This document shows, one piece after another, positions 17,954 to 27,413 of a stretch of DNA of 64,000 nt (positions are counted from its first letter, which is position 1; each line of letters begins with the position of its first letter). The notes under the pieces were generated by a model. The model was not told the origin of the DNA and searched no databases. It saw nothing but the letters and a program-made list of their open reading frames with translations. The position numbers were made by a program, and so were the translations under genes. Location: positions 1,984,001 to 2,048,000 of the forward strand of contig NZ_CP130832.1 of assembly GCF_030549615.1 (NCBI RefSeq), given 5' to 3'. The DNA is from Stenotrophomonas sp. 610A2 (GTDB taxonomy: Bacteria > Pseudomonadota > Gammaproteobacteria > Xanthomonadales > Xanthomonadaceae).

Positions 17954-20900
17954 TCAGACGCTACGCGGCTGGTCGTCTTCCTGCTTCTCGGCCTCGGCAT
18001 CTGCCTCTGCTGCGACGCTTTCCGCGTCTACGGCAGGAGCGACAACGACGGGCGTCGGTGCGACCGCAGCAGCTGGCGCAGCGGGCTCAACGACCGGCTT
18101 TTCAGCAGTTTCTTCAACAACCGGGGCCTGGGCGAACAGCTGCCCGTTTTCCGGTGCTGCAGGCTGTGCAACCACCACCGCGGCCGGTTCCGGCTGCGGG
18201 ACGCTGACCGGCGCTGGTGCTGCGTTGACCGGTTCAGCAGCGGCGACTGGCGCGATTGGCGCGGCGGCGACTTCTGCCGGTGCGCTGACAGTTACCGGGG
18301 CAGCGACAGGCGCTTCCACGGTGGCGACCACCGGTGCTGCGACGACAGCTTCAGCGACGGTTTCCACCGGAGCGCTGATCGCCTGCTCGGCCTTGACGAC
18401 TACCGGCTCAGCGGCAGCTGCCACTTCGACCGGAGCGACTGGAGCCGGTGCGCTTGCTGCGACAACGGCCTCAGCGACCGGGGCCTCGGCAATCGGTGCC
18501 GAGGCAGCTGCTTCGACAGCAGCGACAGGTGCTGCAGCAACAACAGCTGCGGCGGCCTGCACGGGTGCTGCAACAACCGGCTTGGCTGCTGCTACCGGAG
18601 CGGACACCGGTGCGGCCGGGGTTGCGGGCTCGTCATCGAACTCGAACTCGGGCTGGCTGCTGGCGGGCTTGGCCTGGGCTTCATTGACTTCGCCATCGGC
18701 GTCATCAAAACCGTCCAGACCGTCCTCGTCACCGCCCTGGTTCTCACCACTGGCGGCACCTTCACCGTTACCACGACGACGGCGACGGCCACCGCGGCGA
18801 CCGCGACGACGACGACCACCGGCTTCGCCGGCACCGTCTTCGGCTGCTGCAACCGGGTTGCCGTTTTCGTCCAGGATCACAGCCACTGCCGGCTGCTCCT
18901 CGGACACGACCGCCGGCTTGGCGACCTCGGCTGCAATGGTGTTTTCCTTCACCGCGGCATCGGTGTTGGCAACGGCTTCGTTGGCAACAACAGCAGCTGC
19001 GGCGACCGGTGCTGCGACGGCCGGTGCAGTTGCGCGCGTGGCTTCCGGCTGTGCCTGCTGCTGGCGTGCGGGCTTCTCACCCTGCGCGTTCTGCTGCTGC
19101 GCCTGCTTGTCGGTGTCCTGCTGTGGCTTGGGCTGCTTCGGCTGCTTGGGCTGCTTGGCCTGCTGCTGCTCGTTGTTGCGCTGCTGCTTGGGCTGCTGCT
19201 GAGCCTGCTCGCCGCGCTGCTGCTCGTTGTTGCGCTGCTTCGGTTGCTGCTGGGCGTTGTTCTGCGCCTGCTGCTGGCCCTGCTGCTGCGGCTTGTCGGC
19301 GTTCTGGCGGCGATCTTCGCGGCGCTGCTCGTCACGGCGGTTGCCGTTGGCGTTGCCGCCAGCATTGCCATTGCCACCGCGACCCTGCTGGCCGTTGCGA
19401 CCGTCACGGCGCTGGTTGCCGCGATCGTTGCGGTTGTTGCGACCGTTGTCCTGGCGCTGCTGCGGCTGGGCCGGCTGTGCTGCCGGTGCCGGCTCGCCGC
19501 CGAACACGCGCTTGAGCCAACCCATCACGCCGCCAGCGGCGGGGGCGACAGGTGCGGCAACCGGTGCCGGAGCCGGCGCGGCTTCGACGACTTCACGGAT
19601 CGGCGCAGGCTGGCTGTGCTTGACGTGGGTTACGGCCGGTGCCGGGATGTTCAGCTGTGCCTTGGTCAGTGCATGCACCGGCAGCTTGCGCGGGGTGCCA
19701 CGCTGGTAGCTGGGCTTGCTCGACTCTTCACCCAGCTCGTTGTCGCGCAGGCGCGTGACTTCGTAATGCGGGGTGTGCAGCTGCTCATCGGCAACGATGA
19801 CGATGGGCGCGTCATGGCGCTGCTCGATTTCACGCAGGGCGCTGCGCTTCTCGTTGAGCAGGTAGTTGGCGATCTCGACCGGGGCCTGGACCAGCACCTG
19901 TCCGGTGTTCTCCTTCATCGCATGCTCTTCGGCAACGCGGATGATGGAGAGCGACAGCGACTCGATGCTGCGCATGCGGCCTTGGCCGTCGCAACGCGGG
20001 CAGACGATCTGGCTGGATTCGCCCAGGCTCGGACGCAGGCGCTGGCGGCTCATTTCCATCAGGCCGAAGCGCGAGATGCGGCCCAGCTGGACGCGGGCAC
20101 GGTCGTACTTCAGCGCATTCTGCAGGCGGTTCTCGACTTCGCGCTGGTGCTTGCTGGAGGACATGTCGATGAAATCGATGACCACCAGGCCGCCCAGGTC
20201 GCGCAGGCGCAGCTGGCGGGCGACTTCTTCGGCCGCTTCCAGATTGGTCTGGAAGGCGGTGTCTTCGATGTCGCTGCCCTTGGTGGAGCGGGCCGAGTTG
20301 ACGTCGACGGCGGTCAGTGCTTCGGTCTGGTCAACCACGATTGAGCCGCCGGACGGCAGGCGCACGTTGCGCTCGTAGATCGCCTCGATCTGCGATTCGA
20401 TCTGGAAGCGGTTGAACAGCGGGATGTCGTCTTTGTAATGCTTGAGCTTGCGCAGGGTCTGCGGCATCACCTGCTGCATGAAGTCGCGTGCGGTCTCGTA
20501 CAGTTCCTCGGTGTCGACCAGGATCTCGCCGACGTCCGAGCGCAGGTAGTCACGCAGGGCACGCACGATCAGGCGCGATTCCTGGTAGATCAGGAACGGG
20601 GCCGGCTTGGTCAGTGCGGCTTCGGCGATCGAGCGCCATACCTGCAACAGGTAGTCCAGATCCCACTGCAGCTCTTCGGCATCGCGGCCGACGCCGGCGG
20701 TGCGGATGATCACGCCCATGTCTTCGGGGATGTTCAGCTTGTCCAGCGCTTCCTTCAGGGCGGCGCGGTCTTCACCCTCGATGCGACGGGATACGCCGCC
20801 GGCAGAGGGGGAGTTGGGCATCAGCACCATGTAACGGCCGGCCAACGAGATGAAGGTGGTCAGGGCGGCGCCCTTGTTGCCACGCTCTTCCTTGTCGACC

Positions 20901-21205
20901 TGTACGACGATTTCCTGGCCTTCGCGCAGGAGTTCCTTGATGCTGGCCTTGTGGTGGTCCACGCCGGCCTGGAAGTAATCGCGGGAGATTTCCTTCAGCG
21001 GCAGGAAGCCGTGGCGGTCACCGCCGTACTCGACAAAGGCAGCCTCGAGCGATGGCTCGAGACGGGTGATACGTCCCTTGTAGATGTTGGACTTCTTTTG
21101 TTCCTTCGACGGCTGTTCGATGTCGATGTCGTACAGGTTTTGCCCGTCGACGATGGCCACGCGCAGTTCTTCAGCCTGCGTGGCATTGATCAGCATTCGC
21201 TTCAT
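17954..21205 (-). CDS. rne: Ribonuclease E
   Basis: Main mRNA-decay and rRNA/tRNA-processing endonuclease and degradosome scaffold. 1083 residues. The catalytic half (to about 510) has the S1 domain ([22 protein letters not shown]), catalytic Asp residues in [10 protein letters not shown] and VIDFIDM, and the Zn-link CPRC. The remaining ~570 residues are disordered: an Arg/Gln/Asn-rich stretch (QQQ, RRDEQRR; likely RNA-binding), [15 protein letters not shown], then a long Ala/Val/Pro/Glu-rich tail ending QEDDQPRSV. Start [10 protein letters not shown] is the universal one; an upstream ATG at 21244 is rejected. The tail differs in composition from E. coli RNase E. Confidence 0.97.
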   Translation of the reverse strand: MKRMLINATQAEELRVAIVDGQNLYDIDIEQPSKEQKKSNIYKGRITRLEPSLEAAFVEYGGDRHGFLPLKEISRDYFQAGVDHHKASIKELLREGQEIVVQVDKEERGNKGAALTTFISLAGRYMVLMPNSPSAGGVSRRIEGEDRAALKEALDKLNIPEDMGVIIRTAGVGRDAEELQWDLDYLLQVWRSIAEAALTKPAPFLIYQESRLIVRALRDYLRSDVGEILVDTEELYETARDFMQQVMPQTLRKLKHYKDDIPLFNRFQIESQIEAIYERNVRLPSGGSIVVDQTEALTAVDVNSARSTKGSDIEDTAFQTNLEAAEEVARQLRLRDLGGLVVIDFIDMSSSKHQREVENRLQNALKYDRARVQLGRISRFGLMEMSRQRLRPSLGESSQIVCPRCDGQGRMRSIESLSLSIIRVAEEHAMKENTGQVLVQAPVEIANYLLNEKRSALREIEQRHDAPIVIVADEQLHTPHYEVTRLRDNELGEESSKPSYQRGTPRKLPVHALTKAQLNIPAPAVTHVKHSQPAPIREVVEAAPAPAPVAAPVAPAAGGVMGWLKRVFGGEPAPAAQPAQPQQRQDNGRNNRNDRGNQRRDGRNGQQGRGGNGNAGGNANGNRRDEQRREDRRQNADKPQQQGQQQAQNNAQQQPKQRNNEQQRGEQAQQQPKQQRNNEQQQAKQPKQPKQPKPQQDTDKQAQQQNAQGEKPARQQQAQPEATRATAPAVAAPVAAAAVVANEAVANTDAAVKENTIAAEVAKPAVVSEEQPAVAVILDENGNPVAAAEDGAGEAGGRRRRGRRGGRRRRRGNGEGAASGENQGGDEDGLDGFDDADGEVNEAQAKPASSQPEFEFDDEPATPAAPVSAPVAAAKPVVAAPVQAAAAVVAAAPVAAVEAAASAPIAEAPVAEAVVAASAPAPVAPVEVAAAAEPVVVKAEQAISAPVETVAEAVVAAPVVATVEAPVAAPVTVSAPAEVAAAPIAPVAAAEPVNAAPAPVSVPQPEPAAVVVAQPAAPENGQLFAQAPVVEETAEKPVVEPAAPAAAVAPTPVVVAPAVDAESVAAEADAEAEKQEDDQPRSV

Positions 21206-21604
21206 TGTGCGTTCCTCGCGCGCTGCTACCGCGCGGAACGCCATGGGGTTTCGCCTCTGGACACGGTTCGCCGCCCATTCGCGCAGGCGCGGGCAGGGCG
21301 GCTTGGGTTTCCAGCGCTACGACACCACGGCAGGCCGCGGGAGCGCTTCTTTCTTGTTTTAGGTGTTTCAGGGCCGGCGGCCGCCCGCGGCCGTGGCCGT
21401 TGGCGTCGCGCGGGACATGGGTTTCGTCCAGCTCGGATGCTTTTTGGCATCCGGCGATGGCCGGGAACGCCGACGAGCCGCTAACATGGCCGCCCCGGGG
21501 GCGGTGGCCGCGCACTGTGCCGGATTCGTAGGGAGCGGGGCTTCTGGCCCTGACCAACTTCCAACGAAATCAAACCCTTATATCGCCCCCCGAGTGTAGC
21601 AGAA
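21206..21604 (-). promoter_or_regulatory. Long 5' leader and promoter of rne
   Basis: On the minus strand TTCTGC (21599-21604), a 16-bp spacer and TATAAG (21577-21582) form the best promoter, giving a leader of about 365 nt before the ATG. E. coli rne has a 361-nt leader used for autoregulation by RNase E, and the same divergent rluC neighbour. GC-rich hairpins around 21375-21410 and an A-rich single-stranded stretch near 21345-21360 fit a similar arrangement. No gene is supported in it. Confidence 0.6.
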
Positions 21605-21615
21605 TAAATAGGCCG

Positions 21616-22587
21616 ATGACTGATTCCGACAAGCCCCAAGCACCACCTGCCGCCAAGAGCAGCGTGCGCATGATCAAAGTGCCCGAAGACAGGGCAGGAC
21701 AGCGACTGGACAACTTCTTGTTGGGTCAGCTGAAGGGCGCGCCGCGCAGTTTGGTCTATAAGCTGGTCCGCAGCGGCCAGGTTCGAGTGAATGGTGGCCG
21801 TGCCAAGGCCGATCGCAAGCTGGATGGCGGTGAAGAAGTACGTATCCCGCCGGTCAATCTCAATGAGCTGGGAGACAAGGCGCCGCCGCCGAGCAGCTTC
21901 CTGCAGCGCATGGAAGAGGCCATCGTCTTCGAGGACGCCAAGCTGTTGGTGATCAACAAGCCGACCGGCGTGGCCAGTCACGGTGGCAGCGGTATCAGCC
22001 ACGGTGCGATCGAGACCATGCGCGCGCTACGGCCGAACATGAACCTGGAGCTGGTGCACCGGCTCGATCGGGACACTTCCGGCTTGCTGATTCTCGCCAA
22101 GAAGCGTTCGGCCCTGGTCGAGCTGCAGGCCTTGCTGCGTGAAGACCACGGTGGCATCCAGAAGCGCTACCTGACCTTGCTGGCTGGGCGCATGCCCGAT
22201 GGCGTGATGAGTGTGGACGCACCGTTGCATGTTGGCCTGCGCCAGGGCGGTGAGCGCCACGTTCAGGTGAATGCGATCGGCAAGCCGTCGCTGAGTCATT
22301 TCAAGGTGTTGGAGCGGCGCGGTGGGCAATCCTACTGCGAAGTCCGGATCGAAACCGGCCGTACCCACCAGATCCGTGTGCATGCCCAGCACATCGGCCA
22401 TCCGGTGGCAGGTGACGACAAATACGGCGATCCTGCAGTCAACAAGCGCTTTCGTGAGCAGATCGGGCTGAAACGCCTGTTCCTGCACGCGGCCTCGCTG
22501 GAGTTTGCGCTGGATGGTGGCAAGACACCTTATGTATTGAATGCGCCATTGCCGCCGGATCTGGTCGAGGCAATGAACAGGCTTTGA
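21616..22587 (+). CDS. rluC: 23S rRNA pseudouridine synthase RluC
   Basis: Modifies U955, U2504 and U2580 (E. coli numbering) of 23S rRNA. 323 residues. N-terminal S4 RNA-binding domain (GQRLDNFLLGQLKGAPRSLVYKLVRSGQVRVNG), then the RluA-family catalytic domain with HRLDRDTSGLLILAKK (catalytic Asp) and GRTHQIRVHAQHIGHPVAGDDKYG. Divergent from rne as in E. coli, which favours RluC over RluD. Confidence 0.94.
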   Translation: MTDSDKPQAPPAAKSSVRMIKVPEDRAGQRLDNFLLGQLKGAPRSLVYKLVRSGQVRVNGGRAKADRKLDGGEEVRIPPVNLNELGDKAPPPSSFLQRMEEAIVFEDAKLLVINKPTGVASHGGSGISHGAIETMRALRPNMNLELVHRLDRDTSGLLILAKKRSALVELQALLREDHGGIQKRYLTLLAGRMPDGVMSVDAPLHVGLRQGGERHVQVNAIGKPSLSHFKVLERRGGQSYCEVRIETGRTHQIRVHAQHIGHPVAGDDKYGDPAVNKRFREQIGLKRLFLHAASLEFALDGGKTPYVLNAPLPPDLVEAMNRL

Positions 22588-22646
22588 GGCCTTGGAGTCG
22601 GGTTGGGGCCGCCAGTGCGGTGGTTCCCCATGGTCTGACAGGTGTC

Positions 22647-22745
22647 TGTAGGAACGGCGTCAGCCGCGAAGCCACAGATCAGTCAGGCCGCGAACATGCT
22701 GGCAATTTCAGCAATGCCGGCTTCGCGGCTGACGCCGCTCCTGCA
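22647..22745. repeat. Paired GTRGGAGCGGCG-type repeat, copy 2
   Basis: Inverted arms TGTAGGAACGGCGTCAGCCG and CGGCTGACGCCGCTCCTGCA, 99 bp end to end, between convergent rluC and zupT. The arms carry GTCAGCC instead of GTAAGCC, matched in both arms, so the palindrome is kept. Confidence 0.85.
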
Positions 22746-22791
22746 AGAGGCTTTGTTCAGGCCCAGCTGGATTGCCGCCGGCCGGGGCCTC

Positions 22792-23601
22792 CTACCACTT
22801 GAACAGCACAAGACTCACCGCGATCGTGGCCATGCCGATCACCAGTCCGTAAACGGTCTCGTGGCCCTTGGCGTAACGCTTGGCTGCCGGTAGCAGTTCG
22901 TCCAGGGCCAGGAACACCATGATGCCGGAGATCAGGCCGAACACCGCACCGAAGGTGGCATGGGACAACGAGCCGGCCAGGGCGTAGTAGCCGATGGCGG
23001 CACCAACCGGCTCGGCCAGCCCCGACAGCAGGCTGGCGAAAACCGCATAGGACTTGCGCCCGGTGGCGAAGTACACCGGTACCGCGATGGCGATACCTTC
23101 GGGGATGTTGTGGATGGCAATGGCGAAGGCCAATGGCAGGCCGACCGAGGGGCTTTCGAGGGTGGCGAAGAAGGTCGCCAGGCCTTCCGGGAAGTTGTGG
23201 GCGGTGATCGCCACCGCGCTGAGCAGGCCGACCCGGCGGATGTTGCTGCGGCTCTTTTCCTTGAAGGCAGGGTCCTGCTTGTCCAGGGTTTCGTGTGGGT
23301 TGGGCACGAAATGGTCGATCAACACCACCAGCAGTACGCCGCCCAGGAACCAGAGCGTGCCGTAGGTGAAGCCGAGGCGCTCGCCGTATGCCAGCGCAAA
23401 CGAGGCCACGGACTTGTTCAGGATCTCCGACAGCGACACATAGACCATCGCGCCGCCGGCAAAGGCCAGGCCAAAGGCCAGCAGGCGCGGGTTGGGGCGT
23501 TTGGAGAACACCACCATCAGGCTGCCGACGGTGGTGGCCAGGCCGGCGGCCAGGGTCAGCCCGAAGGCCATCCATAGATTTTCGGGGGTAACTGGATGCA
23601 T
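22792..23601 (-). CDS. zupT: ZIP-family metal transporter ZupT
   Basis: Zinc and other divalent-metal uptake across the inner membrane. 269 residues with about eight membrane segments. The metal-binding helices read HNFPEGLATFF and HNIPEGIAIAVPVY, both diagnostic of ZupT. Start MHPVTPENLW is followed by GLTLAAGLATTVGSLMV, as in the family. It is followed upstream by a TonB-C lipoprotein gene on the same strand with 9 bp between, so the two may be cotranscribed. Confidence 0.95.
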   Translation of the reverse strand: MHPVTPENLWMAFGLTLAAGLATTVGSLMVVFSKRPNPRLLAFGLAFAGGAMVYVSLSEILNKSVASFALAYGERLGFTYGTLWFLGGVLLVVLIDHFVPNPHETLDKQDPAFKEKSRSNIRRVGLLSAVAITAHNFPEGLATFFATLESPSVGLPLAFAIAIHNIPEGIAIAVPVYFATGRKSYAVFASLLSGLAEPVGAAIGYYALAGSLSHATFGAVFGLISGIMVFLALDELLPAAKRYAKGHETVYGLVIGMATIAVSLVLFKW

Positions 23602-23610
23602 CAGTCGTGA

Positions 23611-24027
23611 TCAGCCGCCACGACGCGCGCGTTCTTCGATGGCAAAGCACTCATTCGGCTTCGGGTCCGGCGGGTTGAAGCTGACCGGTACCTGGATGGT
23701 GGTAGGCACCGGCTGGCCGTTGCGGGTGGCCGGGTTGAACTTCCATTCGCGCACGCGGCGCGCGGCGGAGTCGTCCAGCTGGCTGTTGCCGCTGCTGGTG
23801 ACCAGCGAGACCTCGGTAGGCGTGCCCTGCGGGCCAACCACCACGCGCAGCACGCTCTTGCCGCCAACGCCGGTGCAGGCCAACTCGGCTGGGTAGTCCG
23901 GCGGCGGGGTCTGAACGGCGGCCACTTCGGTCGGGGCGACGGTTGGCGCGGCCGGTTGGTCGGAGGAGTTACAGGCGCTCAGTGCAGCAACGGTGCCCAA
24001 TGCAGCGAACAGCAGACGCAGTTTCAT
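23611..24027 (-). CDS. Small lipoprotein with a TonB C-terminal domain
   Basis: 138 residues: lipoprotein signal (LLFAALGTVAALSAC), a short Pro/Ala/Thr spacer, then a TonB-C-like domain (YPAELACTGVGGKSVLRVVVG and DDSAARRVREWKFNPATRNG). It lacks the N-terminal membrane anchor that couples TonB to ExbBD, so energy transduction through the usual route is doubtful. Such proteins are often annotated energy transducer TonB. A Cys pair (ELACTG and NECFAI) may form a disulfide. One base separates its start side from the phhB stop region, so a phhB-tonB-zupT transcript is likely. Confidence 0.85.
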   Translation of the reverse strand: MKLRLLFAALGTVAALSACNSSDQPAAPTVAPTEVAAVQTPPPDYPAELACTGVGGKSVLRVVVGPQGTPTEVSLVTSSGNSQLDDSAARRVREWKFNPATRNGQPVPTTIQVPVSFNPPDPKPNECFAIEERARRGG

Positions 24028-24028
24028 G

Positions 24029-24376
24029 TCATTGCTCCGTTAGTGCGGATGCCTTGGCGGCACAGATGAAGTCGTTTTCGCTCAGCCCACCCACATCGTG
24101 GGTCGAAAAGCGCACAACGGCGCGGTCATAGTGCACGCCCAGGTCAGGGTGGTGGTCTTCGCGGTGCGCAACCCAGGCCAGCGCGTTCACGAACGCCATG
24201 GTGCCGTGGTAGTTGTCGAAGCGGAATGTACGGGTCAGGGCCTGGCCGTTCTCGGCCAGCTCCCAGCCCGGAACCTGCGGCAGCAGCTCGGCGACGCGGG
24301 CCTGGCCGAGACGATATTCGCTGCCCCGGCGCGGGCTGCAGTGCGCTTGTGCCAGCGGGATGAGATCAGGGGCCAT
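24029..24376 (-). CDS. phhB: Pterin-4a-carbinolamine dehydratase PhhB
   Basis: Recycles the pterin cofactor of phenylalanine hydroxylase. 115 residues. The catalytic [11 protein letters not shown] and the preceding [20 protein letters not shown] are diagnostic. GGAGG sits six bases before the chosen ATG, and an ATG 12 bp upstream lies on top of that ribosome-binding site and is rejected. phhA is not in the window. Confidence 0.95.
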   Translation of the reverse strand: MAPDLIPLAQAHCSPRRGSEYRLGQARVAELLPQVPGWELAENGQALTRTFRFDNYHGTMAFVNALAWVAHREDHHPDLGVHYDRAVVRFSTHDVGGLSENDFICAAKASALTEQ

Positions 24377-24464
24377 GCAAACCTCCATAACAGGTGACTG
24401 AACTGTGCCGCCGTTGGAATCACTGTCCCATCGGTGGCAACCAAGACACGGCTAGAATACCCGC

Positions 24465-25064
24465 ATGATCCAGATCTCAGATACCGCCCAAACGCATTTC
24501 CGCAAGTTGATCGAACGTGAGGCCGTGCCCGGAATGGGCGTGCGGCTGAGCGCGATGGACCCCGGAACCCCCACCGCCGATGCGCGCCTCGAGTTTGCCG
24601 AGCCGGCTGACCTGCTCGGTGATGAGTGGGCCGTGGACTGCGATGGCTTCACTTTGTACGTCGCCGCCACCAGCGTGGCGTGGTTGGACGGCGCCGAGAT
24701 CGATTTCGTCACCCAGGCGGCCGGCACCCAGCAGCTGACCATCAAGGCGCCCAAGATCAAGGGCGAAGCACCCGGTGATGCAGCGTCCATCGTCGAGCGT
24801 GTGCGCTGGGTGATCGAAAACGAAATCAACCCGCAGCTGGCTTCGCATGGCGGCCGCGTCGCGGTGCAGGAAGTGTCGGCTGACGGCGTGGTACTGCTGC
24901 GATTCGGTGGTGGCTGCCACGGCTGCGGCATGGCCGATGTGACCTTGAAGCAGGGGATCGAGAAGACCTTGATGGGCCGGGTGCCGGGCATCACCGCCGT
25001 GCGCGACGCCACCGACCACGAAACCGGTCAGGCGCCGTATATCCCGCGCGACGGCGCGGGCTGA
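24465..25064 (+). CDS. nfuA: Fe/S biogenesis protein NfuA
   Basis: Carrier that delivers 4Fe-4S clusters under stress. 199 residues. N-terminal degenerate A-type domain (no ligand Cys), C-terminal NifU domain with the cluster motif CHGCG ([19 protein letters not shown]). A TAGAAT box ends 6 bp before the ATG and no Shine-Dalgarno exists, so the message may be leaderless. Divergent from phhB. Confidence 0.96.
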   Translation: MIQISDTAQTHFRKLIEREAVPGMGVRLSAMDPGTPTADARLEFAEPADLLGDEWAVDCDGFTLYVAATSVAWLDGAEIDFVTQAAGTQQLTIKAPKIKGEAPGDAASIVERVRWVIENEINPQLASHGGRVAVQEVSADGVVLLRFGGGCHGCGMADVTLKQGIEKTLMGRVPGITAVRDATDHETGQAPYIPRDGAG

Positions 25065-25077
25065 GCCGCTACCACGC

Positions 25078-26862
25078 ATGCCGGTGACATCGGTTACCGA
25101 GCTGATCAATCTGCTGGCCGCGCGCCGGCAGACCAGCATCCTGCACGATCGCCGCACCGGCATGCCGTACAGCTGGAGCAACTGGCTGCGTACGCGCGTG
25201 TCCAAGGGGCTGTCGGCGTTTGTTGATGTTGATGCTGCCGGGGTCATGGCCGCGCGAACGCCACGGCCGCGCGACGCCGCGGCTGCACCGCTGCCCTTGT
25301 GGCGGATCATCGTGCTGCTGTTCTGGAATGGTGGCGATCCGCCGCCGCGCGACCAGCGTGGTCTGCGCTGGTTCGCCGGCTTCTTCAGTGCTGGCCTGCA
25401 CGTGCTGTTTGCCTTGCTGCTGCTGTGGGTCGCGCTGGTGCGCAGCAACGTGCCGGAACAGAACGCCGAGGAAGGCGAGCGTGTGCAGGTGGAATTCATT
25501 GGCGACGGTACCGCCCAGGATGAAGGCGGTGGTGCACCGGATGCCGAGGCTGGTGCGGCGGGCGCTGCTGCTGCGGAGCCGGCTGCAGGCGCTGCGCCGA
25601 CACCGGCTTCTTTGCCCGCCGCAAGCGCAGCCGCTGCGTCCATCGAGCAGCAGGCTGAGCAACCCCCTGCGGCGCAAGCGATGCAGGAAGTTCCGGCGCT
25701 GCCGGAGCCGGTAACGTCCGAGCCCGCGCCGCCTGTCGAACAGCCTCTGCAGGTCACCGAGACAACTCGACCAACCACCGATTTCATCGTGCCCCCGGTC
25801 GCGGTGGCGGCGCCGACACTTCGCACGCGGGAAACCCAGGTGCGGGAGCGTACTGTCGAAACTGCGGTTGATCGCCCGCAACCAACACCTTCCGTGCGCC
25901 AGCCCACCGAGATCGCCGTGCAGCTGCGGCCCTCCCAGGTGCAGGTGCGAGAGCGCCAGATCGAAGTCGCTGAGCAACAATCGGTCACGCTTCCTCAGGC
26001 ACGCGTGCGCGAGGCGCAGGTGCAGGTGCGCACGCCGCAATTGGGTGTGCGTGAGCGCCAGATCGAAACTGTGCCGCAGGAATCGGTAGCGATGGCCGCG
26101 TTGCCCACGCGCGATGCCGAAGTGCAGGTGAGGACGCCGACAACGGCGGTGCGTGAGCGCTCGGTGGCAGGCGTGCCGGACAAACCGGCTACATCGGCTT
26201 CGACTGCCCCCGCTGCAGCGCAGGCATCAGCCAGTACGGCGCAGGCCAGCGCCTCGACGAACGCGGCGCCGGCCGCAGGGCAGGCTGCGGCAGCCAATCC
26301 GAGTCCACGTCCGGGTACAAGCCCGGGCGCTGGACCAAAACCTGTCGACCGCAGCGGAGGTTGGGCTGCACCGACGCGTGGCGATGATTGGGGTGCTTCC
26401 CAGCGTCAGGTTGCCGGCAGCGCTGGCGGTCAGGCTGAAAAGGGGGCAGGGCTGTTCAACGCCGATGGCAGCGTAAAACTGGGCGGCAATGAGGGTCAGT
26501 CTCAGGACGCGGCCAAACGCGGCGCGCCCGGTGGCGATACCGATACCTGGAGCCGTGAGCGCATCGCCGAATCCGGCACCTGGCTCAAGCGCCCGCCCTA
26601 TGGTTTCACGCCGACTTCGTTCGACAAATACTGGGCGCCCAATGAGTCCTTGTTGGCCGAATGGGTGCGCAGGGGCATCAAGAGCGTGGAGATTCCGATC
26701 CCCGGTTCCAACAGCAAGATTTCCTGCGTGGTGTCGATGCTGCAGTTCGGAGGCGGCTGTGGCCTGACCAACCCGAACATGCAGGAGCAACCCGCGGAAG
26801 CGCGGCCGCCGCCGGATATCCCGTTCAAGAAAGAACTGCAGGAAGATAACGGCAGTCGCTGA
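25078..26862 (+). CDS. Repetitive TonB-like transmembrane protein
   Basis: 594 residues. Residues 1-95 are cytosolic and Arg-rich; one membrane helix (WFAGFFSAGLHVLFALLLLW, about 99-120) is followed by an acidic Ala/Pro-rich linker. Imperfect repeats then carry VQVRERQIE, VRTPQLGVRERQIE and VRTPTTAVRERSV. A conserved C-terminal domain of ~110 residues begins at SRERIAESGTWLKRPP and includes VEIPIPGS. The type-II topology with a long periplasmic arm resembles TonB, but I see no TonB C-terminal domain. Proteins of this layout are called transmembrane repetitive protein in Xanthomonas; function unknown. It lies 13 bp after nfuA. Confidence 0.75.
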   Translation: MPVTSVTELINLLAARRQTSILHDRRTGMPYSWSNWLRTRVSKGLSAFVDVDAAGVMAARTPRPRDAAAAPLPLWRIIVLLFWNGGDPPPRDQRGLRWFAGFFSAGLHVLFALLLLWVALVRSNVPEQNAEEGERVQVEFIGDGTAQDEGGGAPDAEAGAAGAAAAEPAAGAAPTPASLPAASAAAASIEQQAEQPPAAQAMQEVPALPEPVTSEPAPPVEQPLQVTETTRPTTDFIVPPVAVAAPTLRTRETQVRERTVETAVDRPQPTPSVRQPTEIAVQLRPSQVQVRERQIEVAEQQSVTLPQARVREAQVQVRTPQLGVRERQIETVPQESVAMAALPTRDAEVQVRTPTTAVRERSVAGVPDKPATSASTAPAAAQASASTAQASASTNAAPAAGQAAAANPSPRPGTSPGAGPKPVDRSGGWAAPTRGDDWGASQRQVAGSAGGQAEKGAGLFNADGSVKLGGNEGQSQDAAKRGAPGGDTDTWSRERIAESGTWLKRPPYGFTPTSFDKYWAPNESLLAEWVRRGIKSVEIPIPGSNSKISCVVSMLQFGGGCGLTNPNMQEQPAEARPPPDIPFKKELQEDNGSR

Positions 26863-26896
26863 GTGTCCAGCGGCGCGCCGCATGCCGCGTTGGTTC

Positions 26897-26995
26897 TTGT
26901 AGGAGCGGCGTAAGCCGCGAAGCTCGTACCGGATCAGATGCCGCATTTGCCTGCGGTTTCGGCAATGTCAGCTTCGCGGCTTACGCCGCTCCCAC
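26897..26995. repeat. Paired GTRGGAGCGGCG-type repeat, copy 3
   Basis: TTGTAGGAGCGGCGTAAGCC and its near-complement ending CCGCTCCCAC, 99 bp end to end. It separates the repetitive-protein gene from the remnant of its paralogue. Confidence 0.9.
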
Positions 26996-27012
26996 ATACA
27001 GAGTCATAAGCA

Positions 27013-27087
27013 CGGCTGCCGCCGATCATCCCGTTCAACAAAGAAGTGCTGGAAGACAAAAGCAACCGTTTAGGGTGGGCTATCTGA
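27013..27087 (+). pseudogene. Degenerate 3' end of a second repetitive-protein gene
   Basis: Reading from 27013 gives RLPPIIPFNKEVLEDKSNR, which aligns without gaps to the last 18 residues of the intact gene (RPPPDIPFKKELQEDNGSR before its stop). The stop corresponding to the intact gene is lost (CGT TTA GGG) and the frame runs five codons further to TGA at 27085. Nothing upstream of 27013 is homologous, because the paired repeat sits there. This looks like the remains of a tandem duplicate. Confidence 0.75.
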
Positions 27088-27109
27088 GCAGCTCAGGTCC
27101 GCAGGAATG

Positions 27110-27394
27110 TCAGCTGCCCATGACGAAGAATGTGAAGCCGGAGTTCGGTATGCGCTCGCTGTCGGCGCTGACCTCTACGATCTCCTCGAAGAAAACCCGG
27201 GCGTCCTCGTTGCGTAGTTCTGCAGGAATCTGCAGTACATCTTCGTTTCGAAGCAAGTCCAGAACCCGAGCTTCTGCTTCATCTGGGGTTGCTGCTTCCA
27301 CGAAGCGGGTTGCATAGAAGCCAACGGGCGAGGGTTTGCCCAGCAGGGCACCCGGGAAGTTCTCGCCGCAGATCAAACATCGATAAAGTGGCAT
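27110..27394 (-). CDS. Small protein of unknown function with CxxC
   Basis: 94 residues beginning MPLYRCLICGENFPG; CLIC could bind metal or be redox active, but no second CxxC exists. The middle is helical (DEAEARVLDLLRNEDV) and the end strand-like (IPNSGFTFFVMG). No signal peptide or membrane segment. I do not recognise the family. Codon use matches the neighbours and the gene stands alone between two paired repeats. Confidence 0.65.
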   Translation of the reverse strand: MPLYRCLICGENFPGALLGKPSPVGFYATRFVEAATPDEAEARVLDLLRNEDVLQIPAELRNEDARVFFEEIVEVSADSERIPNSGFTFFVMGS

Positions 27395-27413
27395 GCGTGA
27401 TCAGGTATCCGTT

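Noticed and set aside
17942..20344. An 800-codon open frame on the plus strand, antisense to rne
   Set aside because: It is the complement of the low-complexity RNase E tail (Gln/Ala/Val codons read as Leu/Cys/Arg). The predicted protein is Cys/Leu/Arg-rich without domains, and rne is certain.
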